Origin: Miltoncostaea sp963762825
GTDB lineage: Bacteria; Actinomycetota; Thermoleophilia; Miltoncostaeales; Miltoncostaeaceae
Direction: 5' to 3'
Assembly: GCA_963762825.1 (NCBI GenBank)
Contig: CAVXLZ010000001.1
Coordinates: forward strand, 310,001-374,000
DNA length: 64,000 bases
The position numbers were made by a program, and so were the translations under genes. This document shows, in pieces, positions 21,022-30,135 of the stretch (within the stretch, counting starts at the first letter, position 1; each line of letters opens with the position of its first letter). The notes under the pieces are model-generated. The model saw only the letters and a program-made list of their open reading frames with translations. It had not been told where the DNA came from and did not search any database.

Positions 21022-23190
21022 CCGGGGACAGCCAGACCACCCCGAGCGGGGGGAGCGTCAGCTCGGCGGATGCGAACTCGCCCCCCCAGGGTCGCTCCTC
21101 CGCGGTCACGCCACCGAGGTTGCCCAGATTCGCCCCGCCGTACGCCTCCGAGTCGGAGTTGAGGACCTCGTGCCAGCGGCCTGCGTGCGGCATCGGGAGG
21201 CGGTACGCCATGCGCGGCGTCGGCGAGAGGTTGGCTACCGCCACGACCGGCCGGCCCTGGGCGGAGAAGCGGGCGAAGGCGACGACGTTGTGATCGCGAT
21301 CGTCCACCACGAGCCAGCGGAATCCGGCCGGATCGGAGTCGAGTTCCCAGAGGGCGGGGTGTTCCCGGTAGGCACGGTTGAGGTCGCGTACCAGGCGCTG
21401 CACGCCGGCGTGGCGCGGCCGGGCGAGCAGGTGCCAGTCGAGGCTGCGCTCGTGGCTCCACTCCTGCTCCTGGGCCATCTCGCACCCCATGAAGAGGAGC
21501 TTCTTGCCGGGATGAGCCCACATGTACGCGTAGAGGGCGCGCAGGTTGGCGTGCTGCTGCCACTCGTCGCCGGGCATCTTCGCCAGCAGCGAGCCCTTGC
21601 CGTGCACCACCTCGTCGTGCGACAGCGGCAGCACGAACTGCTCGGTGAACGCGTAGACGAGGCTGAAGGTCAGTTCGTCGTGGTGGTAGCGGCGGTGGAT
21701 CGGATCGAGGGCGAAGTACTCGAGCGTGTCGTGCATCCAGCCCATGTTCCATTTCAGATCGAACCCGAGCCCGCCGGCATCCACCGGGCGCGACACCGCC
21801 GGCCACGCGGTCGACTCCTCGGCGGCCATCACCACCCCGGGTGTGCGTCCGTGCGTGACGACGTTCACCTCCTGAAGGAAGGCGATCGCCTCCAGATCCT
21901 CACGGCCGCCGTACTCGTTTGGTACCCACTCGTCGGCGGCGCGCGAGTAGTCGCGGTAGAGCATGGAGGCCACCGCATCGACCCTCAGCCCGTCGGCGTG
22001 GTACTCGCTCAACCAGTAGAGCGCGCTCGCCACGAGGAAGTTGCGAACCTCGTTGCGGCCGTAGTTGAAGATCAGGGTGCCCCAGTCGGGGTGCGCTCCG
22101 CGCCGCGGATCGGAGTGCTCGTAGAGCGCGGTGCCGTCCAGTTCGGCGAGCGCGAACGCGTCGCGCGGGAAGTGCGCCGGCACCCAGTCGAGGATCACCC
22201 CCACCCCGCGCGCGTGGAGGCGATCGATGAACTCCCGGAGGTCGTCCGGGGATCCGAGCACCGGCGACGGCGCGAAGTACGAGGTCACCTGGTAGCCCCA
22301 GGACCCCGAGAAGGGGTGGGCCATCACGGGGAGGAGCTCGACGTGCGTGAACCCGAGGTCCACCACGTAGTCGCCCAGCTCGTCAGCGAGCTCGAGCAGG
22401 GTGAGCGAGCGGTTGCCCTCGTCCGGGTTCAGGCGCCACGAGGGCAGGTGGACCTCGTAGATCGAGATGGGCTCGGCGTGGGGGTGCGCCTGGGTCCGCC
22501 GGGCGATCCAGTCGGCGTCGCGCCAGTCGTGCGCGGAGCGGTGGACCACCGAGGCCGTGCGTGGGGGGACCTCGGCAGCGCTCGCGAGCGGGTCGGCCTT
22601 CAGCCGCAGGGATCCGTCGGCGCCGCGGATCTCGTACTTGTAGCGCTCGCCCGCGCCGATGTCGGGCACGAACAGCTCCCACACGCCCGACGACCCGAGC
22701 GAGCGCATCGGGTGCACGCGTCCGTCCCAGCCGTTCCAGTCGCCGACGACGCTGACCGAGCGAGCCGAAGGTGCCCACACCGAGAACGCCACCCCGTCGA
22801 CTCCGTCGATCTCGCGCGGGTGGGCCCCGAGATGCTCCCAGAGTCGCTCGTGGCGTCCCTCGCCGACCAGGTGGAGGTCCAGTTCGCCGACGTGGGCAGG
22901 AAGGAGTACGGGTCGTGCCGGCGCGTCGTGTGCCCGAGGTGCTCGACCTCCACCTGGTAGCGCGGGACCTCCGAACCCCCCCCGATCACCGCCTCGAAGA
23001 GGCCGCGCGAGCGGTGTGCCAGCTCCACCGGCTCGCCGCCCTCGAGGATCACACGCACCGCGGTCGCTTCGGGTCTCCACACACGGAACGCCATCCCCGC
23101 CGGGGTGGGGTGGGCGCCCAGCACACGGTGGGGCTCGTGATGGTCGCGCCCCGCCAGGAGGGCGATGTCGGCGTCGATGTTCGCGGTCAC
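21014..23190 (-). CDS. glgB: 1,4-alpha-glucan branching enzyme GlgB, one frameshift
   Basis: GlgB transfers alpha-1,4 segments to alpha-1,6 positions in glycogen-like glucan. GTG 23190 overlaps the glgE stop (GTGA). An N1 domain (HHEPHRVLGAHPT), a CBM48 domain (FSVWAPSARSVSVVGDWNGW) and the GH13 barrel follow. The barrel has GLRVDAVASMLYRDYSR, MAAEESTAWP and LPLSHDEVVHGKGSL. One base is missing at about 22892, between DPYSFLPT and GELDLHLVGEGRHE. Restoring it gives 2178 nt and 725 residues, normal for the family. Partner of GlgE in making alpha-glucan. Confidence 0.93.
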
Positions 23191-25111
23191 CCCTCCACCA
23201 GGAACACGTGCGCCGGAGTCACGGCCGGATCGAGGCGGACGTAGTTCGGTCCGATCCGCCAGCGGTGGACGGCGCCGGTGATCAGGTCGCGAACCGTGAA
23301 CTCGCCGGGCAGGTCGAGGTCGCCGGGAACCATGGCGATCCCCTCGTGGGCGGAGTGCGGATCGACGTTGACGCAGACGAGGATCGTCCCCACCCCGCGC
23401 CCCTTGGCGTAGGCGATCAGCGAGTCGTTCTCGGTGGCCATGAAGCGCGTCGCGATGCGCCCGAGCGCGGGGGCGCCGCGGCGTATCTGGTTCAGCCTCC
23501 GCACCAGCGGCAGCAGCGTGCCGTCGAGGCGGCGCTCCTTGGCCTCGTACTTCTCCGAGTCCAGGTACTCCTCGCTGCCCGGGTTCGGCCGGAATCGCCT
23601 CGAGGTTCTCGAAACCCGAGTAGATGCCGTAGCTCGGCGAGAGCGTGGCCGCCAGGACCAGGCGCGCCTCGAAGGCCGCGCGCCCGCCCTCCTGGAGGTA
23701 TGCGTGGAGGATGTCGGGGGTGTTGGCGAAGAAGTTCGGCCGGAAGAACTCCGCCGCGGCCCCGGCCAGCTCCTCGACGTACTCCGCGAGCTCGGCCGCC
23801 GAGTTCTTCCAGGTGAAGTAGGTGTAGGACTGGCTGAAGCCGACCTTGGCGAGGGCGTGCATCCGCGCCGGGCTGGTGAAGGCCTCGGCGAGGAAGACGA
23901 CGTCGGGGTGCTCGGCGCGGACCGTGCGGATCAGCCACTCCCAGAAGGCGATCGGCTTGGTGTGGGGGTTGTCCACGCGGAAGATCCGCACGCCGCGCTC
24001 GACCCAGAAGACCAGCACGTCGCGCAGCGCCTTCCAGAGGCCGCGCCAGTCCTCGCTTGCGAAGTTGACGTTGTAGATGTCCTGGTACTTCTTGGGCGGG
24101 TTCTCGGCGTACTTCAGGGTGCCGTCGGGCCGGCGGTGGAACCACTCGGGGTGCTCGGTGCAGCCACGGGTGGTCGGGGGAGCACTGGATGGCGAAGTCG
24201 AGCGCGATCTCCACGCCGTGGGTGCGGGCAGTGGCCACCAGGCGCTCCAGGTCGGCCATGGTCCCGAGCTCGGGGTTGACCGCCGTGTGGCCGCCCTCGG
24301 GGCCGCCGATCGCCCAGGGGCTCCCGGGCTCGCCGGCCTCGGCGGTGGGGGCGTTGTTGCGGCCCTTGCGGTGGGTGACGCCGATCGGGTGGATCGGCGG
24401 CAGGTAGAGCACGTCGAACCCCAGGTCGGCGATCTTCGGGATCACGCGCTCGACCCCTTCGAGCCCGCCGAACGAGCGCGGGAAGAGCTCGTACCAGGCG
24501 CCGACGCGGGCACGCTCACGGTCGACGTCCACCTCGAGCAGATCCCCCCGGACCCGCTCCGAACGCGTCGGCAGCCGTCCCATCGCCGCGGCGAGCCCGG
24601 CTGCGTCGGCGATCTCGGCGCGCTCGGCCGCGGGCGCCTCGCTGCGGAGGTGCGCAGCCGCCTCGCCCACGATCCGGCGGTCGGGCGCCCGAAGGGCGGG
24701 CGCGGCCCCCTCCAGCAGGACCGCGCCCTCCTCGAGCTCGCTGTCCAGATCACGCTGTCCGCCGGCGACCTTGCGTTCGAGCTCGCTGCGCCACGAACCG
24801 AAGACATCGACCCAGGCCTCCACCTGGAATCGATGGAGGCCGAGCGCGGTCGTCGTGAACTCCCCTCGCCAGTTGTCCGGGGAGACCTGGGTCATCTCCA
24901 CCTCGCTGAACGCGCGCGCTCCCGGGGGCCGGTGACGGATGACCGCGCGCAGCAGCTCGTGGCCGTCGCGCACGAGGTCGCACTCCACCACCACGAGGTC
25001 GCCCACGGTGCGCTTGACCGGCCACCGTCCGCCCTCGATCGATGGTCGGGTGTCGTGGATCTGGATGCGCGGAGGCGGCGTGCGGGGCGTCGGAGCAAGC
25101 ACAGGCGCCAC
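23187..25111 (-). CDS. glgE: Maltose-1-phosphate maltosyltransferase GlgE, two frameshifts
   Basis: GlgE extends alpha-1,4-glucan with maltose from maltose-1-phosphate made by TreS-Mak. GTG 25111 follows AAAGG. The N-domain begins RIQIHDTRPSIEGGRW. Motifs are LYLPPIHPIGVTHRKGRNN, LDFAIQCSPDHPWL, IFRVDNPHTKP (nucleophile Asp) and VFLAEAFTSPARM (acid Glu). Surplus bases at about 24160 and 23585 split the frame. Removing both gives 1923 nt and 640 residues, near the family norm. First gene of the operon; divergent from malQ with only 18 nt between the start codons. Confidence 0.93.
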
Positions 25112-25117
25112 TGAGCG

Positions 25118-25123
25118 TAGCCT
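25118..25123 (+). promoter_or_regulatory. Candidate -10 box (TAGCCT) for leaderless malQ
   Basis: TAGCCT ends 6 nt before GTG 25130 with no ribosome site between. The gap to divergent glgE is only 18 nt, so any -35 element must lie inside the glgE coding region. Confidence 0.45.
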
Positions 25124-25129
25124 TTCCCG

Positions 25130-26383
25130 GTGGACCCGCACAGCACAGATCCCGATCCCACCCGTCGGCGCCGCTCCGGCGTGCTCCTCCACGCCTCCTC
25201 GCTGCCCGGTGGGCGGCTCGGCGCCGAGGCCTTCGCGTTCATCGATTGGCTCGTCGAGGCCGGGCAGACGTGGTGGCAGGTGTTGCCGCTCACGCCGCCC
25301 GACGAGCACGGCTCCCCCTACGCGAGCCCGTCCGCCTTCGCGGGCTGGCCCGGTCTGCTGGCGCGTCCGGACGCACCGGTCACGCCATCCGAGGAGGCCG
25401 AGTTCCGCGATCGGGCGGCGTACTGGATCGAGGACTGGATCCGCCATGCGGGGCCGGGGGCACTCGCCGACCAGGTGCGCTTCGAACGCGAGTGGGGAGA
25501 GCTACGCGCCTACGCGGCCGACCGGGGGGTGCTCGTCATGGGCGATCTGCCCTTCTACGTCGCCCCGGATGCGGCCGACGTGCGCGCCCACCCCTCCCTC
25601 TTTCGTCCGGACATCGTCGCGGGCGTCCCTCCGGACGCCTTCAGTGACGACGGGCAGCTCTGGGGCAACCCCACCTACGACTGGGACGCGATGGCCGCCG
25701 ACGGCGATCGCTGGTGGATCGAGCGCCTCGCGCGCAGCGCGGCTCTCCACGACAGCTCGCGCATCGACCACTTCCGCGCCTTCGAGTCGTGGTGGGGCGT
25801 GCCCCGCGGCGCGGAGACGGCGCGTGAGGGGTCCTGGCATCCGGGCCCGGGGTCGCGGATCGTGGAGGCCGCGCGCCGCGCACTCGGCCCGCTCTCCCTG
25901 GTTGCGGAGGATCTCGGGATCATCACCGAGGCGGTCCATCGACTGATGGACGCCCTCCATCTGCCCGGGATGCGGGTGCTCCAGTTCGCCTATCCGGGGG
26001 AGCGGGACAGCGGCCACCGGCCCGAGAACCACAGCGAGCGGAGCGTGGTCTACGTGGGCACCCACGACAACGACACCGCGCTCGGGTGGTGGCACTCCAT
26101 CTCCGACGAGGGCCGCGCCGACGCCACCTCCTCGGCCGCGGCCCATGGAATCCACGGCGAGCCCCCGAACCGCATGCTGATGCGCCTGGCCCTCGCCTCG
26201 CGCGCCGGGCTTGCGATCCTCACCTCCCAGGACCTGCTCGGCCTCGACTCCGCTGCGCGGTTGAACAGGCCGGGGACCGTCGCGGGCAACTGGCGCTGGC
26301 GCCTCGCGCCCGGGCAGCTCGGACGCGCCGAGGCCGCCTGGCTGCGCCGCGAGACCGAGCAGGCCGGGCGCGGACGATCCTGA
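25130..26383 (+). CDS. malQ: 4-alpha-glucanotransferase MalQ, compact form
   Basis: A 417-residue GH77 amylomaltase that moves alpha-1,4-glucan segments between maltooligosaccharides, recycling short chains left by GlgX and TreY. Motifs are SSLPGGRLG, SPYASPSAFAG, GDLPFYVAPDAADVRA, QLWGNPTYDW, SRIDHFRAF (nucleophile Asp), VAEDLGII (acid/base Glu) and GTHDNDT. It is about 80 residues shorter than common bacterial MalQ. The region between SPSAFAG and the helix before GDLPFYV is strongly shortened, without any sign of a frameshift. All catalytic residues remain. Confidence 0.92.
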   Translation: MDPHSTDPDPTRRRRSGVLLHASSLPGGRLGAEAFAFIDWLVEAGQTWWQVLPLTPPDEHGSPYASPSAFAGWPGLLARPDAPVTPSEEAEFRDRAAYWIEDWIRHAGPGALADQVRFEREWGELRAYAADRGVLVMGDLPFYVAPDAADVRAHPSLFRPDIVAGVPPDAFSDDGQLWGNPTYDWDAMAADGDRWWIERLARSAALHDSSRIDHFRAFESWWGVPRGAETAREGSWHPGPGSRIVEAARRALGPLSLVAEDLGIITEAVHRLMDALHLPGMRVLQFAYPGERDSGHRPENHSERSVVYVGTHDNDTALGWWHSISDEGRADATSSAAAHGIHGEPPNRMLMRLALASRAGLAILTSQDLLGLDSAARLNRPGTVAGNWRWRLAPGQLGRAEAAWLRRETEQAGRGRS

Positions 26384-26386
26384 CGG

Positions 26387-26962
26387 TCAACGGGGGGTGG
26401 GCGCCCCCGTGTCGTGCTCGATGCACAGCGAACCGGTCTCCTCGACGGCGAGCGCCTCGAGGGTGAGGCCGCAGAGGTAGCCGCCGCTGCCGCGCCGGAA
26501 GTGGCGGCAGGTGTGGCAGACGCCGAAGGCACGCCCCCCGCCGGCCCCCTGGAGCGATCGGAGCAATGCCTCCAGCCCCCGTTCCAGGCCCTCGCGCTCG
26601 ACGCCGCCGAGGCGCCCGAGCGCCTCGGACAGGAGCGGCGGCGGAAGGCCCTCCACCAGCATGGCGTGCCCGGCCGGCGTGAGCCGCAGATGCGACACGC
26701 GCCGGTCGGCGGGATCGGGGTCCGTGGCGAGGAGACCCCTCCCGCGCAGGACCTTCAACGTGCTGGAGGCGGTTCCGTCGGTGATCCCGAGGTACCGCGC
26801 CACGGCTCCAGGAGTGTCGCTGTAGCGGTTGGCGCGGGAGAGGTACCACAGCGCCTGGAGATGGACCGGCTGGAGCGACGATCCGGCTCCGGCCAGGCGC
26901 TCCTCGCGTCGCAGGAGGTTGCCGAGCCGATCGAGGAGCTCGTAGGTGCGATCGGTGGTCAT
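26387..26962 (-). CDS. MarR-family regulator with Cys-rich C-terminus
   Basis: A 191-residue regulator. A MarR winged helix occupies about residues 30-105 (LQPVHLQALWYLSRANR, recognition region GITDGTASSTLKVLRGRGLL, wing DPADRRVSHLRLTPAG). The extra C-terminal domain holds Cys149, Cys152, Cys164 and Cys180, with His150 and His182 nearby. This is a likely metal or Fe-S site or redox sensor. It is divergent from the thioredoxin-like gene across 90 nt holding three copies of a CGACTCAAA-type element. Autoregulation and control of the divergent operon are inferred. Its ATG has TACTTT 9 nt upstream and no Shine-Dalgarno. Confidence 0.9.
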   Translation of the reverse strand: MTTDRTYELLDRLGNLLRREERLAGAGSSLQPVHLQALWYLSRANRYSDTPGAVARYLGITDGTASSTLKVLRGRGLLATDPDPADRRVSHLRLTPAGHAMLVEGLPPPLLSEALGRLGGVEREGLERGLEALLRSLQGAGGGRAFGVCHTCRHFRRGSGGYLCGLTLEALAVEETGSLCIEHDTGAPTPR

Positions 26963-26964
26963 TG

Positions 26965-27036
26965 CGACTCAAAAGTAGCTTGACAGCCATCGCGGCTCAA
27001 GGTACGACTGTGCCCCCCCCTTATATGTTTGAGTCG
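26965..27036. promoter_or_regulatory. Overlapping divergent promoters with three MarR-type half-sites
   Basis: For the plus strand, TTGACA (26980-26985), 17 nt, TACGAC (27003-27008). For the minus strand, TTGAGC (27000-26995), 17 nt, TACTTT (26977-26972). The two promoters are interlocked. Elements CGACTCAAA (26965-26973), CGGCTCAAG (26993-27001) and the inverted TTTGAGTCG (27028-27036) cover the MarR -10, the MarR -35 and the region after the thioredoxin start site. A protein bound here could repress both directions. Confidence 0.65.
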
Positions 27037-27052
27037 AAAGGATACTCGTACC

Positions 27053-27289
27053 ATGAAGAACGCGACCTACTTCCACGCCGGTTGCCCCGTCTGCCTCGAC
27101 GCCGAGCGGAACTTCATCGACGCGCTCGACGGCTCGTCGTTGGACGTCGAGCGCGTCCACCTGGCCGAGGCCCCGGCACGGATCCCCGAGGCGCGCGCGG
27201 CGGGGGTGGCCTCGGTCCCCGCGCTTGTGGTTGACGGACAGCCGTTCCACATCAACTTCGGCGCGTCGCTCGATGACCTCGTCGCGTAA
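27053..27289 (+). CDS. Small thioredoxin/glutaredoxin-like protein (CPVC)
   Basis: A 78-residue cytoplasmic thioredoxin-fold protein with redox motif CPVC (Cys11, Cys14) after the first strand (ATYFHAGCPVC) and the cis-Pro region SVPALVVDG. Length fits the small glutaredoxin-like group. ATG 27053 follows AAAGGA, with a leader of about 38 nt that contains a run of eight C. Its end overlaps the next gene by 17 nt. Placement opposite a Cys-rich MarR regulator suggests a role in thiol or metal stress. The substrate is unknown. Confidence 0.82.
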   Translation: MKNATYFHAGCPVCLDAERNFIDALDGSSLDVERVHLAEAPARIPEARAAGVASVPALVVDGQPFHINFGASLDDLVA

Positions 27290-28055
27290 GACCCCCTACG
27301 TCGTCGCGGCGATCGCCCTCGCGTCGGCCCTCGCGACGGCGCTCCTCGTCGTCGGCACGCTGCCGGCGTCTGGGCACGATTCCGCCGGCGACCCGGGGGC
27401 GATCGTCTCGCCCGCAGATCGGCTCGTGGTGGCGCCTTTCGATCTCGTGCGGACTCGGGTCGATGTCGACGACGGCGAGGTCACCTTCCGTTCGCACGTG
27501 GTCGGGCGGGCGGGGTCGATCCGGCCGAAGCCGGTCGGCGGGCTCGACGGAGCCGGTGTCTACTCGTATGTCTGGCCGACGACCCTGGATTCCGCGGATA
27601 TCGGCTTCGCTGCCGGGCAGGGCATCGTGGCGCTCGCGGCCACGTCCCACCCCGACTTCGACGACACCCCGCTCTATGACGAGAACCGTGACGGAGATCG
27701 CGGCAACGACGGCATCGATTGGCACGCCCACTGGGTCGTCCTCGCGGAGGACTCCGCATGCTCGGGAGGTCTCAAGGTGCGCGAGCTTCCGGAGGGCGAG
27801 CGCCCGGTTGTGCCCGGGACATGGCCCGGGCTGCCCATCCAGATCGACAGCCCCGGCTATCGGACCACGCTCCACCGGCACGTGGCGAAGGTGCGGGTTC
27901 CCGTCTCCCATCTGCCGGACCTCGCCGGCGTGCGCTTCGACGGGGTCACCGCAGGATTGCGCGTGAGCACCTCGCCGCATGACCCGCTGCTCTGCGTCTC
28001 GAAGGTCGTGGACCTGGCCTCCGGCGACCTCTCGCTTCCGGGGGCGATCGGCTAG
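27273..28055 (+). CDS. Secreted or membrane-anchored protein, unknown function
   Basis: A 260-residue protein with an N-terminal hydrophobic segment (YVVAAIALASALATALLVVG), so exported or anchored. It has an Asp-rich loop DENRDGDRGNDG next to the His/Trp motif WHAHWVVL, then a beta-rich C-terminal half with RTTLHRHVAKVRV. I cannot name the family. The Asp loop suggests calcium and the His cluster suggests a transition metal. It is translationally coupled to the thioredoxin-like gene and so probably under the same MarR control. Confidence 0.75.
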   Translation: MTSSRKTPYVVAAIALASALATALLVVGTLPASGHDSAGDPGAIVSPADRLVVAPFDLVRTRVDVDDGEVTFRSHVVGRAGSIRPKPVGGLDGAGVYSYVWPTTLDSADIGFAAGQGIVALAATSHPDFDDTPLYDENRDGDRGNDGIDWHAHWVVLAEDSACSGGLKVRELPEGERPVVPGTWPGLPIQIDSPGYRTTLHRHVAKVRVPVSHLPDLAGVRFDGVTAGLRVSTSPHDPLLCVSKVVDLASGDLSLPGAIG

Positions 28056-28158
28056 CACCGGCGGGGCTCCGGCGATCCGGCCCGAGCCGCGCCTGCCGAC
28101 CGATGAATCACCCGGAAGGGGGATGGGCGGAACCCGGGCGACGGCCGATCGCTGCGGG

Positions 28159-30066
28159 ATGCCAACAACACGCTTCGCCTTCCTCCTCGCCGGCGCCGCC
28201 GCGGCCGCTCTGATCCTCGCCGGTTCCGCCGCCGCCGCCGTGACGCCCTTCACGCCCCGCTACACCACCAACGCCACCGGCGACGTCTCGATAGTCGGCA
28301 ACACGGTCGTGACCTGTCCGGCGTCCAATGGCGCGTGCGCCGGCGTGCTTGCGGGGGCCGACGGCAAGAACAACGACTTCCAGATGGTGCGCGTCGACAT
28401 CGACGGGGATCCGGCGACGTTCGCGTCGAGCTCGGCGGACCTGTCGGTGCCCGCCGGGGCCGAGGTGCTCTTCGCGGGACTGTACTGGGGCGGTCGCTCA
28501 AGCGCCGGCGGCGGCGGCTCTGCAGCTCCGAACGCCGGCGTCCGCGCGACGGTGAAGCTGAAGGCGCCGGGAGCCGGCGGGTACGCGTCGATCGTGGGCG
28601 CGGAGACGGGCAGCATCACGGGCAGCGCCGATGCCTACCAGGCCTTCGCCGACGTGACCGCACGGGTGATCGCCGCCGGAAGCGGCACCTATACGGTCGC
28701 CGACGTGCAGGTCGGGACCGGAGCGGACATGTACGGAGGCTGGTCGCTGGTGGTCGCGTACCGCGACACCGCCGCTCCCCTTCGCAACCTCGCCGTCTTC
28801 GACGGGTTCGAGGTGGTGCGAAACCAGGTCGGGGACCAGTCCAAGTCGATCACCGTCACCGGTCTGTTCGCTCCGCCGGCCGGGGCCGTGAGGGCGAAGG
28901 TGGGTGTGATCGCCTACGACGGCGACCGCAGCTTCACCGGCGACACGCTGACCTTGAACGGCACAGCGATCTCCGACGGCCTGCATCCCGCCGCCGACAC
29001 CTTCAACTCGACGTTCGCCGACCGCGGCACCCGCTTCTCGGCGAAGTCGCCCGACTACGACAACAGCCTGGGAATGGACGCGTCGATCTTCGCAGCCGAT
29101 GGCCTGATCGCGAACGGCGCGAACTCGGCGACGATCGACCTGACGACCGGTGGCGAGACGTACTACCCCGGGGTCGTCACCAGCGCCATCGACCTCTACG
29201 CGCCGAAGCTCTCGGTGCAGAAGAGCGTGACGGACGTGAACGGTGGGGCGCTGCTCGCCGGCGACGTGCTCGAGTACGCCGTCACCGTGAGCAACGGTGG
29301 CGACGACGCGGCCTCGGGAGTAGTCCTCACGGACACGCTCCCGGCGAGCACCAGCTTCGTCGCCGGATCGCTGAGGATCGCGGCGGGCGATGGCGCCGGG
29401 GCCCTCACGGACCGGGCCGGCGACGATCGCGGCGATGCCGCGGCGGGCGCTGTCACCGCGCGCCTCGGAAGCGGCGCGACCGCGACGGCCGGCGGGTCGC
29501 TGCCGGCCGGCGCGTCGACCTCGGCGACGTTCCGGGTGGTGGTGAGCGCGTCGGCTCCCGCCGGCGCCTCGCTCGCCAACACGGCCGAGGTCGCGCACAC
29601 CGCGGCGACAGCGGGCGTGGCGCTCGTGGCGCGCAGCAACGCCGTGACCTCGGTCGTCGCCGGTCCCGCCCCGAAGGCGGCCTCGAAGGCGCGGATCGCG
29701 ATCTCGATCGAGGGTCCGCGCCTGCTGAAGGCGGGCACGACCGGCAGGTACCGGGTGGTCGTGCGCTCTCTGGGGCCTGCCACGGCGAAGGGGGTGCGCC
29801 TGCGCATCCCGATACCCCTCGGTCTCGCGGTGCGTTCCCTGCCGAAGGGGTTCCGCGTCGTCAAGGGCCTCATCATCGGCCCGAAGATGAACCTGCGCAA
29901 GGGCGCACGCCGCACGATCGTGCTGGGCCTGGCGGCCGCTTCGTCGCAGCGCCGCTCGGTCGCCCTCACGGCGTCTGCCGCGGGCGTGTCCGTCGCCCGG
30001 GTCAGGTCGCGCACCCCGGTGCGCGTGCTGTCCGCCGTGCGACCGGATCCCGCCGTGACCGGATAG
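28159..30066 (+). CDS. Secreted DUF11-type surface protein
   Basis: A 635-residue exported protein. The signal peptide (FAFLLAGAAAAALILAGSAAA) favours ATG 28159; ATG 28123, right after GGAAGGGGG, is an alternative. The N-terminal 350 residues form a beta-rich domain (FAGLYWGGRSS, DMYGGWSLVVAYRD, VGVIAYDGDRSFTGDTL). A DUF11 repeat follows (QKSVTDVNGGALLAGDVLEYAVTVSNGG in substance), then a second Ig-like module and a basic tail. Such proteins are usually large surface or envelope components. Transcription ends at the strong hairpin at 30074. Confidence 0.82.
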   Translation: MPTTRFAFLLAGAAAAALILAGSAAAAVTPFTPRYTTNATGDVSIVGNTVVTCPASNGACAGVLAGADGKNNDFQMVRVDIDGDPATFASSSADLSVPAGAEVLFAGLYWGGRSSAGGGGSAAPNAGVRATVKLKAPGAGGYASIVGAETGSITGSADAYQAFADVTARVIAAGSGTYTVADVQVGTGADMYGGWSLVVAYRDTAAPLRNLAVFDGFEVVRNQVGDQSKSITVTGLFAPPAGAVRAKVGVIAYDGDRSFTGDTLTLNGTAISDGLHPAADTFNSTFADRGTRFSAKSPDYDNSLGMDASIFAADGLIANGANSATIDLTTGGETYYPGVVTSAIDLYAPKLSVQKSVTDVNGGALLAGDVLEYAVTVSNGGDDAASGVVLTDTLPASTSFVAGSLRIAAGDGAGALTDRAGDDRGDAAAGAVTARLGSGATATAGGSLPAGASTSATFRVVVSASAPAGASLANTAEVAHTAATAGVALVARSNAVTSVVAGPAPKAASKARIAISIEGPRLLKAGTTGRYRVVVRSLGPATAKGVRLRIPIPLGLAVRSLPKGFRVVKGLIIGPKMNLRKGARRTIVLGLAAASSQRRSVALTASAAGVSVARVRSRTPVRVLSAVRPDPAVTG

Positions 30067-30073
30067 GTCGGGG

Positions 30074-30110
30074 CGGCCCACCGGAGCGCGGTCAGCGTTC
30101 CGGTGGGCCG
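30074..30110. terminator. Strong bidirectional terminator hairpin
   Basis: A perfect 12-bp stem, CGGCCCACCGGA (30074-30085) with TCCGGTGGGCCG (30099-30110) around a 13-nt loop, sits between two convergent genes. No long U-tract is present on either side. Confidence 0.75.
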
Positions 30111-30135
30111 TCGTGGCCGCCGAAAGGTTGGGACG

